From contig JAKAPU010000028.1 of assembly GCA_021806865.1 (NCBI GenBank), positions 1 through 20,686 on the forward strand: a stretch of DNA of 20,686 nucleotides, given 5' to 3'. Both the position numbers and the translations under genes were made by a program. Shown in pieces: positions 8,191 through 14,803 of this stretch (positions are counted from its first letter, which is position 1; every line of letters begins with the position of its first letter). The DNA is from an archaeon (lineage in GTDB: Archaea > Thermoproteota > Nitrososphaeria > Nitrososphaerales > CADDZS01). A model generated the notes under the pieces. It saw only the letters and a program-made list of their open reading frames with translations, was not told the origin of the DNA and did not search any database.

Positions 8191-8367
8191 TCATTCTCTT
8201 CGGCTCTCCCGAAGCTCTTGTTTTCTTCGTCGATTAAGTTCGACGATCAGTTCCTTGTACTCCTTTTTCTTTTTCTTATCGCCTTGAATACGAGCTTGAT
8301 CGTATAGCTTTCTCAGCCTTTGTTCCTCTGCTTCATATGCGGACAATTTTTTACCCATCAAATCCAT
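8191..8367 (-). CDS. 58-residue basic coiled-coil protein
   Basis: A complete frame from ATG 8367 to TGA 8191-8193 encoding MDLMGKKLSAYEAEEQRLRK and later KKKKKEYKELIVELNRRRKQ, ending ELRESRRE. It is almost wholly helical with heptad-like spacing of Leu/Tyr/Ile and a strong positive charge, so it may be a nucleic-acid-binding or ribosome-associated microprotein; that is inference. The second methionine (codon 4, MGKKLSAYEAEE) is an equally good start. It follows TFB on the same strand after a 93-base gap, so it may be read with TFB or from its own promoter. It is too short for most ORF callers. The plus-strand frame across it (8049-8237) is hydrophobic and unstructured, and I reject that one. 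Confidence 0.65.
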   Translation of the reverse strand: MDLMGKKLSAYEAEEQRLRKLYDQARIQGDKKKKKEYKELIVELNRRRKQELRESRRE

Positions 8368-8460
8368 GGAATTCGTCCTAGTTAACTAGCTCCAATCTCT
8401 CCGTTTGACCTAGCATAGTTCATCATTGTAATCTCTTTCATGATCTGCTTATCTTCTCGA

Positions 8461-9402
8461 CTAGATTTTAAGAGTGCCCTTTAGTCCCTTGTACCTATTC
8501 CTTATCGTAACTTCCGTGACATTGGCTGCCTCGGCAACATCCTTCTGCGTCTTGTTTTCGTTTTCCATGACGCATGCGACGTATAGAGCTGCGGCTGCCA
8601 GTCCCATCGGATCCTTTCCGGCAGAGGAACGATTCTCTTCCGCAAGTCTCAGAATCTCCATCGCCTTTCGCTTGGTTCGTTCCTGCAACCCAACTTTGCT
8701 TGCAATTCTGGCGATGCACTTGACAGGGTCCACGACAGGCATTCGTAAATCAAGTTCTCTGAACAGCAATCGATAGCTTCGAGCTATCTCCTTTTTCTTG
8801 ATGCCAGCGATTGCAGAAATGTCCTTGAGAGTACGAGGAGTCTCCATGTCTCTGCAAGCAGCATAGAGGGCTGCTGCTATTAACGCGGAGATTGATCTGC
8901 CGCGTATCAGCCCACGTTCGAGAGCCTTCCTATAGATGTAGGCAGATTTTTCGATGACCGCATTACTCACGTTCAGTTTATCCGCAAGACGGTCAAGCTC
9001 ACTGAAGGCTTGCCGCCTGTTGCGATCAGTTGATGCATGAACCTGACTCCTCCCATCCCATGTGCGGAGCCTCTCGATAGTAGCTTTCATCGATGCAGGG
9101 AGTGACTTGCCCGAAGCGTCTGTGTTTGTGACCCCGATCACCGTGGCGAGTCCCATGTCATGCATTGCAAGACTCGAAGGGGATCCCGTGTGAGATCGGT
9201 TGTTCTTTTCCTCCTGCGAAAATGCTCGCCACTCCGGGCCAATCTCCGCCATCTTTTCCTTGATAACGTAACCGCAGTTGCTGCAGAATAATTCTCCACT
9301 CGCTGAATCATTGACCAATGGCCCTTTTCCACATCTCGGACAACGGTCAGCAAACCTTTCAGATTTTTTCAAATCTCCAGATTTGCTTCGGATTGCGCTC
9401 AT
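8461..9402 (-). CDS. tfb: transcription initiation factor TFB (TFIIB)
   Basis: The bridging factor that binds TBP-DNA and places RNA polymerase at the start site. From ATG 9402 it has 313 residues. An N-terminal zinc ribbon uses C21/C24 and C40/C43 (CPRCGKGP...ELFCSNCG). The B-reader/linker follows with EWRAFSQEEKNNRSHTG. Cyclin repeat 1 includes YRKALERGLIRGRSISALIA, and repeat 2 includes RLAEENRSSAGKDPMGLAAA with a final helix-turn-helix (KDVAEAANVTEVTIRNRYK) that reads the BRE. A TTG at 9414 adds only MWVR and is less likely. The zinc microprotein gene ends 30 bases before this ATG on the same strand, suggesting an operon. TBP is about 3 kb away. Whether the genome has further TFB copies cannot be seen here. 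Confidence 0.96.
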   Translation of the reverse strand: MSAIRSKSGDLKKSERFADRCPRCGKGPLVNDSASGELFCSNCGYVIKEKMAEIGPEWRAFSQEEKNNRSHTGSPSSLAMHDMGLATVIGVTNTDASGKSLPASMKATIERLRTWDGRSQVHASTDRNRRQAFSELDRLADKLNVSNAVIEKSAYIYRKALERGLIRGRSISALIAAALYAACRDMETPRTLKDISAIAGIKKKEIARSYRLLFRELDLRMPVVDPVKCIARIASKVGLQERTKRKAMEILRLAEENRSSAGKDPMGLAAAALYVACVMENENKTQKDVAEAANVTEVTIRNRYKGLKGTLKI

Positions 9403-9432
9403 ACGCACCCACAACTTCCCCTAAGCACGGGA

Positions 9433-9576
9433 TTAGTGCCGACGGCCTTTGCGAAATGACTTCTGATTGCTGACGTTTTCACAGACTGGGCAGTGAAGGT
9501 TTCCATGCTCGTCAATGCGCAGCCTTATACCGTGTTTCGTGCAAGTGGTGGATGAACTTTTTGAATCTCTCGACAC
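9433..9576 (-). CDS. 47-residue zinc-finger microprotein upstream of TFB
   Basis: Frame from GTG 9576 to TAA 9433-9435. It contains TTCTKHGIRLRIDEHGNLHC, then PVCENVSNQKSFRKGRRH. C12, H15, C29 and C32 form a CxxH...CxxC zinc-ribbon pattern, and the C-terminus is strongly basic, which suits nucleic-acid or protein contact. The GTG is supported by a TATA element (CCTTATATCAGG) whose centre is about 26 bases upstream, giving a leaderless transcript that starts at the GTG. The stop lies 30 bases before the TFB start, so the two genes are probably one transcript. A role linked to transcription initiation is a guess from the neighbour only. It is too short for usual annotation cut-offs. Confidence 0.65.
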   Translation of the reverse strand: MSRDSKSSSTTCTKHGIRLRIDEHGNLHCPVCENVSNQKSFRKGRRH

Positions 9577-9594
9577 AAGAGAAACCCTTGCTAA

Positions 9595-9606
9595 CCTGAT
9601 ATAAGG
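9595..9606 (-). promoter_or_regulatory. TATA element of the zinc microprotein-TFB transcript
   Basis: The minus strand reads CCTTATATCAGG. Its centre is about 26 bases from the GTG at 9576, the usual archaeal TATA-to-start distance, which argues for leaderless transcription beginning at that codon. Confidence 0.6.
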
Positions 9607-9652
9607 CACTATCTATGCAGGGTTAGTTTTCGCCCATTTTTGACTGACAAGG

Positions 9653-9692
9653 TCTAAATAGTCGAACACCTGGAGAGCGATAGAAGCGCTTC
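9653..9692 (+). promoter_or_regulatory. TATA element and GAAGCGCTTC palindrome before the CxxC protein
   Basis: TCTAAATAG (9653-9661) is TATA-like and predicts a start near 9683. GAAGCGCTTC (9683-9692), a perfect 10-base palindrome, sits exactly there, 7 bases before the ATG at 9700. A repressor site or a small 5' hairpin is possible. Confidence 0.4.
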
Positions 9693-9699
9693 ATCGAAC

Positions 9700-9909
9700 A
9701 TGAGCTATGGAAATAACAGAAACAGACCGCGCACACGGGATGAAGGCAGAGGAAACAGCGGCTTTTCACGACCACCGAGAGTAATGCACGATGTAACCTG
9801 TTCTGATTGCGGGAAAAAGACCCAAGTGCCATTCGAGCCCACACAAGGGCGACCGGTTTACTGCACAGAGTGCCTTCCGAAACACAGGGCTCCCAAGAGA
9901 AACTTTTGA
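9700..9909 (+). CDS. CxxC-x17-CxxC zinc-binding protein
   Basis: A 69-residue protein with a basic, disordered N-terminus rich in Arg, Asn and Gly (YGNNRNRPRTRDEGRGNSG), followed by a compact zinc domain: VTCSDCGKKTQVPFEPT, then GRPVYCTECLPKHR. The spacing between the two CxxC pairs is exactly 17 residues (counted), the hallmark of the CxxC-x17-CxxC domain (TIGR04272-type), found in many archaeal and bacterial small proteins of unknown biochemical role. The Arg/Gly-rich tail suggests RNA or DNA contact. It is divergent from the zinc microprotein-TFB unit, with separate TATA elements about 50 bases apart. The Asn-Phe C-terminus at TGA 9907-9909 is unambiguous. Confidence 0.85.
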   Translation: MSYGNNRNRPRTRDEGRGNSGFSRPPRVMHDVTCSDCGKKTQVPFEPTQGRPVYCTECLPKHRAPKRNF

Positions 9910-10127
9910 GCGTCCTAACTAAGGTTTCGCTAAAACTTCCCACAAGTCGGCATGTGAGGAGTCGCAACTTTAGTCGTAATATGCTCTCTCAGATTCAAAC
10001 CGAGCTTGTCTGAAATTAAACACAAACGATGTCTCTAGCTGGCTCGAACTCTATCTAATGAAATGTGTGATAGCCGATGAATGAACTCAAGAAATCCGAA
10101 ACTATCCAGCATTGCAGGAAATGATCA

Positions 10128-10328
10128 TTGAGTCGAGAAGACTGGGAAGAGGCAGAACTAGCTCTTGCAAAAGCAGCAAGAAGGAAAGTGTCTCTCAGCG
10201 AATCGGTGGAAGACTACATCTACAATTTGAAATCGGGATGCCGTAATCTACTTCAAATGTCCAAATTAGACTCTATGAATCTTCAGATTCTTAATCTTAT
10301 CAAAGTCTCGATCGCTTCCAGTGATTAG
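10128..10328 (+). CDS. small helical protein, antitoxin-like, uncertain
   Basis: TTG at 10128, 66 residues. The first 37 residues (SREDWEEAELALAKAARRK, VSLSESVEDYIYNLKSG) look like the helical half of a small antitoxin. The rest overlaps the 3' end of the PIN-domain toxin gene on the other strand by 63 bases and looks less protein-like, so the true end may have been lost. A TGA lies two codons before the TTG, so no longer N-terminus exists in this frame. A fragment of a lost antitoxin is the best guess. The 218 bases before it hold only two short ATG frames with no recognisable content. Confidence 0.3.
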   Translation: MSREDWEEAELALAKAARRKVSLSESVEDYIYNLKSGCRNLLQMSKLDSMNLQILNLIKVSIASSD

Positions 10329-10667
10329 ACTCCCATTGAGATCGAATGCAGTTGCTGCAGCGAACGCATCAGCAAGCGAAACTGCATTCATTGCTTTGAT
10401 CTCTGCTGCTTTCTTCCACAGCGAAGTATTTGCGCGAACATTAACTATCTTGATGCCGTAACTTTTCAGATTGCGCTCCTTCTCCTCCGCGACTGCCTTA
10501 TCCTTTCTCGAAAGTACGTAGTAAAGTTCAGCGAGATTGACTACGCTCATGCGACCAGAGATTTTCTTGTCGAGGACTCGCTTGAGATAATCTTCTACTC
10601 TGTCCGCCCCGGGTTCTCCTAGATAAAAGATGAGCAATGCCTGTGTATCGAACACGACTACTTCCAA
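10266..10667 (-). CDS. vapC: VapC-type PIN-domain ribonuclease toxin
   Basis: A 133-residue PIN nuclease. The four acidic residues expected for Mg2+ binding are visible: D7 (VVVFDTQALL), E47 (VVNLAELYYVL), D100 (VSLADAFAAA) and D119/D121 (TGSDRDFDKI). PIN toxins of this class cleave tRNA or rRNA when their antitoxin is degraded. The TTG start overlaps the end of the upstream antitoxin gene by 10 bases, the usual coupled arrangement. Length and motif order are normal, so it is probably active. Its last 63 bases overlap the uncertain small ORF on the plus strand. The target RNA cannot be told from sequence. Confidence 0.9.
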   Translation of the reverse strand: MEVVVFDTQALLIFYLGEPGADRVEDYLKRVLDKKISGRMSVVNLAELYYVLSRKDKAVAEEKERNLKSYGIKIVNVRANTSLWKKAAEIKAMNAVSLADAFAAATAFDLNGSLITGSDRDFDKIKNLKIHRV

Positions 10668-10927
10668 GTTGTGCGCCGCCCACTGCGCTTATGCTCTAGT
10701 TTGAATTCTTCCTGCCTAATCTCATTCATGATCTCATGAGAGGTCTTGGTTTTGAAGAGTGATCTGAGGGATCCTTTTTCAAGCGATGGATCAGGGATTG
10801 CCATCAACAATACTCCCTCCTTGGTGTCGATGACCAGGGCCTTCTTGCCGATCTTATGCTTGGCGCGCAATTTCTTAGGAATAGTGGCCTGTCCCTTCTT
10901 GGTCACGCTGACGATTGCTTCAGACAT
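10658..10927 (-). CDS. vapB: AbrB/SpoVT-type antitoxin (VapB)
   Basis: An 89-residue protein. The N-terminal 45 residues are an AbrB swapped-hairpin DNA-binding domain (VSVTKKGQATIPKKLRAKH, then KIGKKALVIDTKEGVLLM), and the C-terminal half (SLRSLFKTKTSHEIMNEI and a basic tail) should wrap the PIN toxin and block its active site. It pairs with the VapC that starts inside its last codons. The dimer would also repress its own promoter. ATG 10927 is preceded by a TATA-like stretch (CTTAAGTAA, minus strand, around 10949-10958) about 27 bases upstream, so the transcript is probably leaderless. The tail differs from those of the VapB at 14594 and the two relics, so this is a separate lineage. Confidence 0.9.
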   Translation of the reverse strand: MSEAIVSVTKKGQATIPKKLRAKHKIGKKALVIDTKEGVLLMAIPDPSLEKGSLRSLFKTKTSHEIMNEIRQEEFKLEHKRSGRRTTWK

Positions 10928-10989
10928 ACAGTAATTCTTCTGATTGAGTATTACTTAAGTTTGATGCATTACTTTGTATGAGAAGATGA

Positions 10990-11242
10990 CAGTTACCAAA
11001 AGGAAAAGACGAGAAAGGCTTGGGATTGAATTCTGCCCGCACGCTGTTTCTACGATAGCTATGTTGTCTTATCTACAGTAAGCGGCCTGGTGAGAAAGCA
11101 TGGAGTGGGTGGGTACTCCTCATCTGCGCGGATGAGTGACTATGGACAGCCGACTAGCACTCTGTTTGAGCAATACTCTCACTTCCTCCGGCATCCTGTT
11201 CATGTCTTTGCTATTGAGTTTGGAGAGCTAATCATTTCATAG
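10990..11242 (+). pseudogene. relic of a VapB/VapC junction
   Basis: At 11008-11031 one frame reads KTRKAWD and stops, matching the KMRKGWE end of the VapB at 14594-14800. From CTG 11033 the next frame reads LPARCFYDSYVVLSTVSG, matching VPEHYFYDGYAVLAYASG at the start of the VapC at 14804. The DNA agrees too, including an unbroken TTTCTACGA. The start is CTG instead of GTG, the antitoxin body is missing, and after the first 18 residues the toxin frame (open to TAG 11240) no longer resembles VapC. So this is a small surviving piece of a vapBC locus. It fills most of the gap between the intact VapBC pair and the coiled-coil gene; the rest of that gap shows nothing. Confidence 0.6.
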
Positions 11243-11263
11243 CCTATGGTATCACCGCTCACG

Positions 11264-11285
11264 TTGAGCTTGCTCTAAAGCTCAA
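11264..11285 (-). terminator. hairpin downstream of the coiled-coil gene
   Basis: TTGAGCTT (11264-11271) and AAGCTCAA (11278-11285) are perfect 8-base inverted repeats with a 6-base loop, 13 bases after the stop of the minus-strand gene at 11298. A 3'-end hairpin is likely. No clear T-run follows, and archaeal termination does not need a stem. Confidence 0.4.
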
Positions 11286-11297
11286 TCGGAATCAAGT

Positions 11298-11606
11298 CTA
11301 GTGAGACTTGGATTCTTGCTCTCTTTGTTTTGCTTCCAAGATCGTAAGGCGTTGAACTATGTCCAAACGCTTGTCTAGGTCCTCGATTCTCGAATCAACC
11401 AGCTGAATATCAGCTTTCAACTCATTCCTTACAGAATCAATCTTTGAATCCAGCGCGTTGATTCTGGAATTTGTGGAATCGATTCTTGTATTTGTGGAGT
11501 CGATTCTGGCGTTGATGTTCTTGAGTTCGCCCTTAATCTCCGCGAGCTCAGGCATCAGGAGCCTTGTGAACCAGCTAGGCGCCTTTTTAGCTATCTTGGA
11601 CGCCAT
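11298..11606 (-). CDS. coiled-coil protein with internal repeat
   Basis: A 102-residue protein. The N-terminus is basic and amphipathic (KKAPSWFTRLLMPELAEI), followed by an uninterrupted coiled coil in which a 7-residue unit recurs (NARIDST, NTRIDST, NSRINAL, DSKIDSV). At DNA level copies of 21 bases are visible: 11460-11480 and 11481-11501 agree at 18 of 21 positions. The last part (RLDIVQRLTILEAKQREQES) continues the helix. Such proteins often oligomerise. The amphipathic start might contact membrane or a partner; that is inference. It stands alone with its own hairpin downstream. The family is unknown to me beyond a general resemblance to archaeal small coiled-coil proteins. Repeat number may vary between strains. 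Confidence 0.7.
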   Translation of the reverse strand: MASKIAKKAPSWFTRLLMPELAEIKGELKNINARIDSTNTRIDSTNSRINALDSKIDSVRNELKADIQLVDSRIEDLDKRLDIVQRLTILEAKQREQESKSH

Positions 11607-11795
11607 TGAGTCCTAAATGCACAAAATTCGTATTTAAAGGAATACGGCATGTTCTGGTGAATTTTCTGGGTGGTAAAAGAAAATTGCACCGAACAACTTG
11701 CTGAATCATGTGCTAAGAACTGTTCTGCTCAAAATGCTGGGGACATGAGATGAAGTTGGATGTGCATATACAAGTTGCGAGCTTTGAAACAAACA

Positions 11796-12677
11796 CTAGA
11801 AAGACATCAGCGCCACGCCAAGTGCAGAGACTATTATTGCAACAACAGTCTTTTTGTTGATGAACTCGACATTCCTGATAAAAATGTATGACAGAACGAG
11901 GGTTATGATCGGGTTAGTGGCGTTGACTGTTGAGACAATTGTGAGTGGAATGATAGCCAGCGCTGTATACCTGAAGAATACAGCAAGGCCGCCCAAAGTC
12001 GCCGCCAAAATTATGAGAAACAAACTCTTCCTCTCAAGCTTGATTGGTCTTTCGGAGCGACCCCTTGTAACCAGCATGATTGGGATGGTGACTATGAGCG
12101 AGGCAGAGAGCGTTATGAACGAATCCATGATGGGATCCTTGTACTGGAGAATCCCAACCTGCATCGCGACCTGCGCCAATCCCCACATGAATGCGCCTAG
12201 GACGCCGTAAAAAATTCCCTTCCTGATCTGCTTGGCTGAGAAGAAGGAGCCATCCGACGTGCCTTTTGCGAGCAGGAATATGCCCGACAGAACCAAAAGT
12301 GAGCCCGCGCCAGAATAGACATCAAGTTTCTGTCCAAGGAACAGTACCGCTATTATGATCGCGTACACAAACTGCGTAGAACCCAAGATGTTGCCTCGGT
12401 TTGCCCCAATTGTCGAGATACTCTTCCAGACAAAATAGCGCCCAATCCCGTTGTTCAGTATTCCAGCAAGCGCAAGAACGAGGAATGCCTGCAAAGAAGG
12501 TAGTTTGATGACACTATAGAAGAGCAACGGCGTGCCGAACATCGCTATCGCAGGAAGAACGGAGATGACCGTCGCAAGCGATTCGTCGAGATCGAAGAGC
12601 GCCATTCGTATTGGGAGTTTGTTTGAGCCGAGCATGAACGCAGATATCAGAGCAAAAGCTAGCCCGACTTCCTGCAT
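11796..12677 (-). CDS. EamA/DMT-superfamily permease
   Basis: A 293-residue membrane protein with about ten hydrophobic helices in two related halves, the two-EamA-domain plan. Visible segments include GLAFALISAFMLGSNKLPIR (helix 1), RYFVWKSISTIGANRGNILG, then TQFVYAIIIAVLFLGQ at the end of half 1, and IVSTVNATNPIITLVLSYIF before the final ALGVALMSF. The substrate is unknown; relatives move amino acids, metabolites or drugs. ATG 12677 (MQEVGLAF) begins just ahead of helix 1. ATG 12701 adds MHSRVNSI, and an open frame to 12851 adds 58 residues of non-membrane, Cys/Arg-rich sequence that overlaps promoter-like DNA; both are less likely. A TATA-like AATATTTATT (minus strand) lies around 12716-12725. 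Confidence 0.85.
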   Translation of the reverse strand: MQEVGLAFALISAFMLGSNKLPIRMALFDLDESLATVISVLPAIAMFGTPLLFYSVIKLPSLQAFLVLALAGILNNGIGRYFVWKSISTIGANRGNILGSTQFVYAIIIAVLFLGQKLDVYSGAGSLLVLSGIFLLAKGTSDGSFFSAKQIRKGIFYGVLGAFMWGLAQVAMQVGILQYKDPIMDSFITLSASLIVTIPIMLVTRGRSERPIKLERKSLFLIILAATLGGLAVFFRYTALAIIPLTIVSTVNATNPIITLVLSYIFIRNVEFINKKTVVAIIVSALGVALMSF

Positions 12678-12990
12678 AATGCTGTTAACTCTAGAATGCA
12701 TAATCAGCGGGGAAATAAATATTCGTCGACTTGCTGTGGGATCGCAACATGCGTTCCGTAGCAATTTACCATGTGGCAGCTCGTTTCGTGAGGGCTCTTG
12801 GAGCACTCTGTCCGGTCCGCGTGTGTTGCATGCTTCCGAGCATCTGATCACTACCGAGTGACCAAATCCTTACTTCAGTATCCGTAGTGGTGTACCACAA
12901 CGCGCCTCATGTTCCACAAATGAGAAGTATGTAAACTTTGGAGGCTAGGTTTTTCAAGAAAGGACGAGTAATTAGCGATTGTAAATAAAC

Positions 12991-14289
12991 TCACTCCGAA
13001 CCTTCTCTAAGAGAATCAAGGTACATCTCCAGTGGCCTCGATAGCCTGTAATAAATCGCGCCCCTGATGCCTTCGAACTTTTCTAGGTAGCCCAAATCCT
13101 TCATCTCACTTAACTTTCTTGACAGAAATGGGTGAGTTATGTGAAGTTCTTCTGCAATCCCACGAATAGATTCCATTCTTGTTACATGCAGTTTTTCGAT
13201 TATTTGCCTTTCGTTTTCTTTCAGGCTTCCGAAAATGTCCTTTCCATTCTTTATGAGGATACTACGTGCCGCCGAGACTATGTGAGTTGGCTTTATTCTA
13301 TCTGATCCTTCGGATATTGCAAGTTCGAGCGCTTCGCTGGAAACAATCATTATTAATCTCAGGTGCCCTTTCGTTTGTCTTTGTAGTTCAGCAACAGAAT
13401 CTGCGAGAAACAAGGGATCTTGGTATTCTGTCTGCTCTTTTTCACTGCGAAACTTCTTTGGATTCTTCCGAACTTTATTGATTCTAAGATTGATTAGAGA
13501 TTGAATGTCAGTTTCTTCAAGCTCTCTCATCTCTATTCGTGAGTTAACCGGTATGAGGTTTCGAAATGTTGGTTCTATTTTTATCAAGTCGCTTATGAGT
13601 AACTTGTTTCCAGCCACGGTAAGCATAAAATTGGCTTTTTGGAATAACAAGCGCAATCTCTGCAGGAGTGATTTTGTGGTTTCTGAATTTGCATATCCTG
13701 CTTCGTCTATCATTACAACTATGACCTTGAATTTCTTCGAAAGGATCTCTCTGACAACTTCTTCAAGAGATGGAATTATTTCTGAAACATCCTCAAAACT
13801 TCCTCTGGTTGAGGATTCTTTGGCAGAAAATCTTCCTCCAAAGCCAAGAAAGGATAGTATATTTCCAATTGAGACAGATATTTCCGCAGACTTTTCTTCG
13901 CTCTTTACTATTCCCTGAACTCTCTTTGCAATGTCCTTGGCATCGTTGCTCACAAATAAACTGCCTACTTGCTTTTCCAGCTCGTGAACAATTGAACCCA
14001 AAATTCCTTTAAAAAAAGTCAATTCTGTGGTTGAATCTGTAATTTCCTGCCGAACGATCAATATGTTTGGTACTAGTTTCGCTTTGGCTTCTGCTATGTT
14101 TAGTATTGATGTTTTCCCGCTACCATCATCGCCTAGAACTGCAAAGTTTTGCTTGAATCCCTTAGCAGCGTTTTTGATTGCTTTTTCTAGACGCTCAATT
14201 TCTTCCTTCCTGTCGGCCACAAGATCCATCTGGCCGGCTTCAAGAGGTTGATCATAGAAGGGATTGGCTTCCAAGTCGTCTCCTATCAT
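12991..14289 (-). CDS. AAA+ ATPase with C-terminal winged helix (Cdc6/Orc1-like form)
   Basis: A 432-residue protein. Walker A is GDDGSGKTS (53-61), Walker B VIVVMIDEA (189-197), and a sensor-1-like Asn lies in LTVAGNK (about 228). An insertion of about 40 residues before Walker B includes the Gly-rich ILSFLGFGGRFS. A winged helix occupies residues 356-416 (IIEKLHVTRMESIRGIAEEL, then PFLSRKLSEMKDLGYLEK). ATPase plus C-terminal winged helix is the plan of Orc1/Cdc6, but also of archaeal STAND-like regulators and plasmid or provirus ATPases; I do not see clear origin-binding motifs. Coding bases look AT-richer than the Cdc48/TFB genes, hinting at transfer. The start codon is 17 bases from a TATA-containing palindrome, so it probably controls its own expression. 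Confidence 0.75.
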   Translation of the reverse strand: MIGDDLEANPFYDQPLEAGQMDLVADRKEEIERLEKAIKNAAKGFKQNFAVLGDDGSGKTSILNIAEAKAKLVPNILIVRQEITDSTTELTFFKGILGSIVHELEKQVGSLFVSNDAKDIAKRVQGIVKSEEKSAEISVSIGNILSFLGFGGRFSAKESSTRGSFEDVSEIIPSLEEVVREILSKKFKVIVVMIDEAGYANSETTKSLLQRLRLLFQKANFMLTVAGNKLLISDLIKIEPTFRNLIPVNSRIEMRELEETDIQSLINLRINKVRKNPKKFRSEKEQTEYQDPLFLADSVAELQRQTKGHLRLIMIVSSEALELAISEGSDRIKPTHIVSAARSILIKNGKDIFGSLKENERQIIEKLHVTRMESIRGIAEELHITHPFLSRKLSEMKDLGYLEKFEGIRGAIYYRLSRPLEMYLDSLREGSE

Positions 14290-14297
14290 AATTTTTC

Positions 14298-14362
14298 ACT
14301 GGTGCTACTGGTTACTAAATATTGTAACCAGTGATACCGTGGTGCCACTGGTTACTTAATAT
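14298..14362. promoter_or_regulatory. ACTGGTTAC operator array over the ATPase promoter
   Basis: ACTGGTTAC (14307-14315) and its exact inverse GTAACCAGT (14324-14332) flank TAAATATT (14316-14323), a TATA-like core 31 bases from the ATPase ATG. A second forward copy at 14347-14355 is followed by TTAATAT. The 22-base units 14301-14322 and 14341-14362 match at 20 of 22 positions, 40 bases apart. A partial ACTGGT occurs at 14298. Repressor sites that cover the TATA box, or iterons for the ATPase itself, are both plausible. Confidence 0.65.
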
Positions 14363-14417
14363 AGAGGTGAAATAATACCAGACATATAATCTTTGTTGCC
14401 GTTTTCATATTAAAATA

Positions 14418-14436
14418 TTGCGGGTTTGCTCCGCAA
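14418..14436. other. TTGCGG-CCGCAA hairpin between ATPase and VapB
   Basis: Perfect 6-base arms with a 7-base loop in the 304-base stretch between the ATPase and VapB starts. It might be a weak terminator or a regulatory hairpin. The rest of that stretch, apart from the two operator regions, shows nothing I can name. Confidence 0.25.
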
Positions 14437-14542
14437 CCTGTCACTCAGCCTGCGATTGCTCCAACAAGGACAATTTCAAGGTCTCGATAGTTGAGCTCGG
14501 TTCGTCGTGGTTTTGGAGGCTGTTGCTCGATTCGTGAATTTG

Positions 14543-14567
14543 AAAAGCGCACCATTGAAACGCTTTT
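14543..14567. promoter_or_regulatory. AAAAGCG/CGCTTTT inverted repeat before VapB
   Basis: Perfect 7-base arms (14543-14549 and 14561-14567) separated by 11 bases. The right arm runs into TTTTA, a TATA-like run about 28 bases before the VapB ATG at 14594. Position and symmetry suit autorepression by the VapB dimer. Confidence 0.45.
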
Positions 14568-14593
14568 ACCGCAAAGTTACACATTGTCTAACT

Positions 14594-14800
14594 ATGCAGG
14601 CTAAAGCAAGACTCAAGCGATGGGGCAATTCTTTCGGAGTGGTCGTACCAAAGGAGATTATCGAGAGGGAGCATCTGAAGGAGGGAGAAGAGGTGGAGAT
14701 ATCGGTCAGGCGAGCTTCGGACATCAAGCACCTCTTCGGGAAGTATCCGTTCAAAGACCTGCAACTACAAAAGGAAAAGATGAGAAAAGGCTGGGAGTAG
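14594..14800 (+). CDS. vapB: AbrB-type VapB antitoxin
   Basis: A 68-residue antitoxin from ATG 14594. The N-terminal swapped-hairpin domain reads AKARLKRWGNSFGVVVPKEI, then IEREHLKEGEEVEISV, the common archaeal AbrB pattern with the WGNS/T motif. The C-terminal tail (KDLQLQKEKMRKGWE) would bind the toxin groove. An upstream open frame to 14507 adds a Cys-poor stretch overlapping the promoter, and I reject it. The toxin starts at GTG 14804, three bases after this stop, so the two are co-translated. Because that toxin is frameshifted, this antitoxin may now lack a functional partner. The tail sequence recurs at 11008 and 18631 as relics. Confidence 0.88.
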   Translation: MQAKARLKRWGNSFGVVVPKEIIEREHLKEGEEVEISVRRASDIKHLFGKYPFKDLQLQKEKMRKGWE

Positions 14801-14803
14801 ACT

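Noticed and set aside
8049..8237. 62-residue plus-strand ORF
   Set aside because: Overlaps the better-supported basic coiled-coil gene on the other strand and shows no domain-like pattern.
11096..11242. Remaining VapC body downstream of the first relic
   Set aside because: The frame stays open to TAG 11240 but shows none of the later PIN acids in their usual setting.
12678..12851. N-terminal extension of the DMT transporter
   Set aside because: Arg/Cys-rich, non-membrane sequence before the first helix, overlapping an AT-rich promoter-like stretch.
14418..14510. Possible tRNA or attachment site
   Set aside because: Only one short hairpin (TTGCGG/CCGCAA) and a GGTTCG-like string; no cloverleaf and no integrase in the window.
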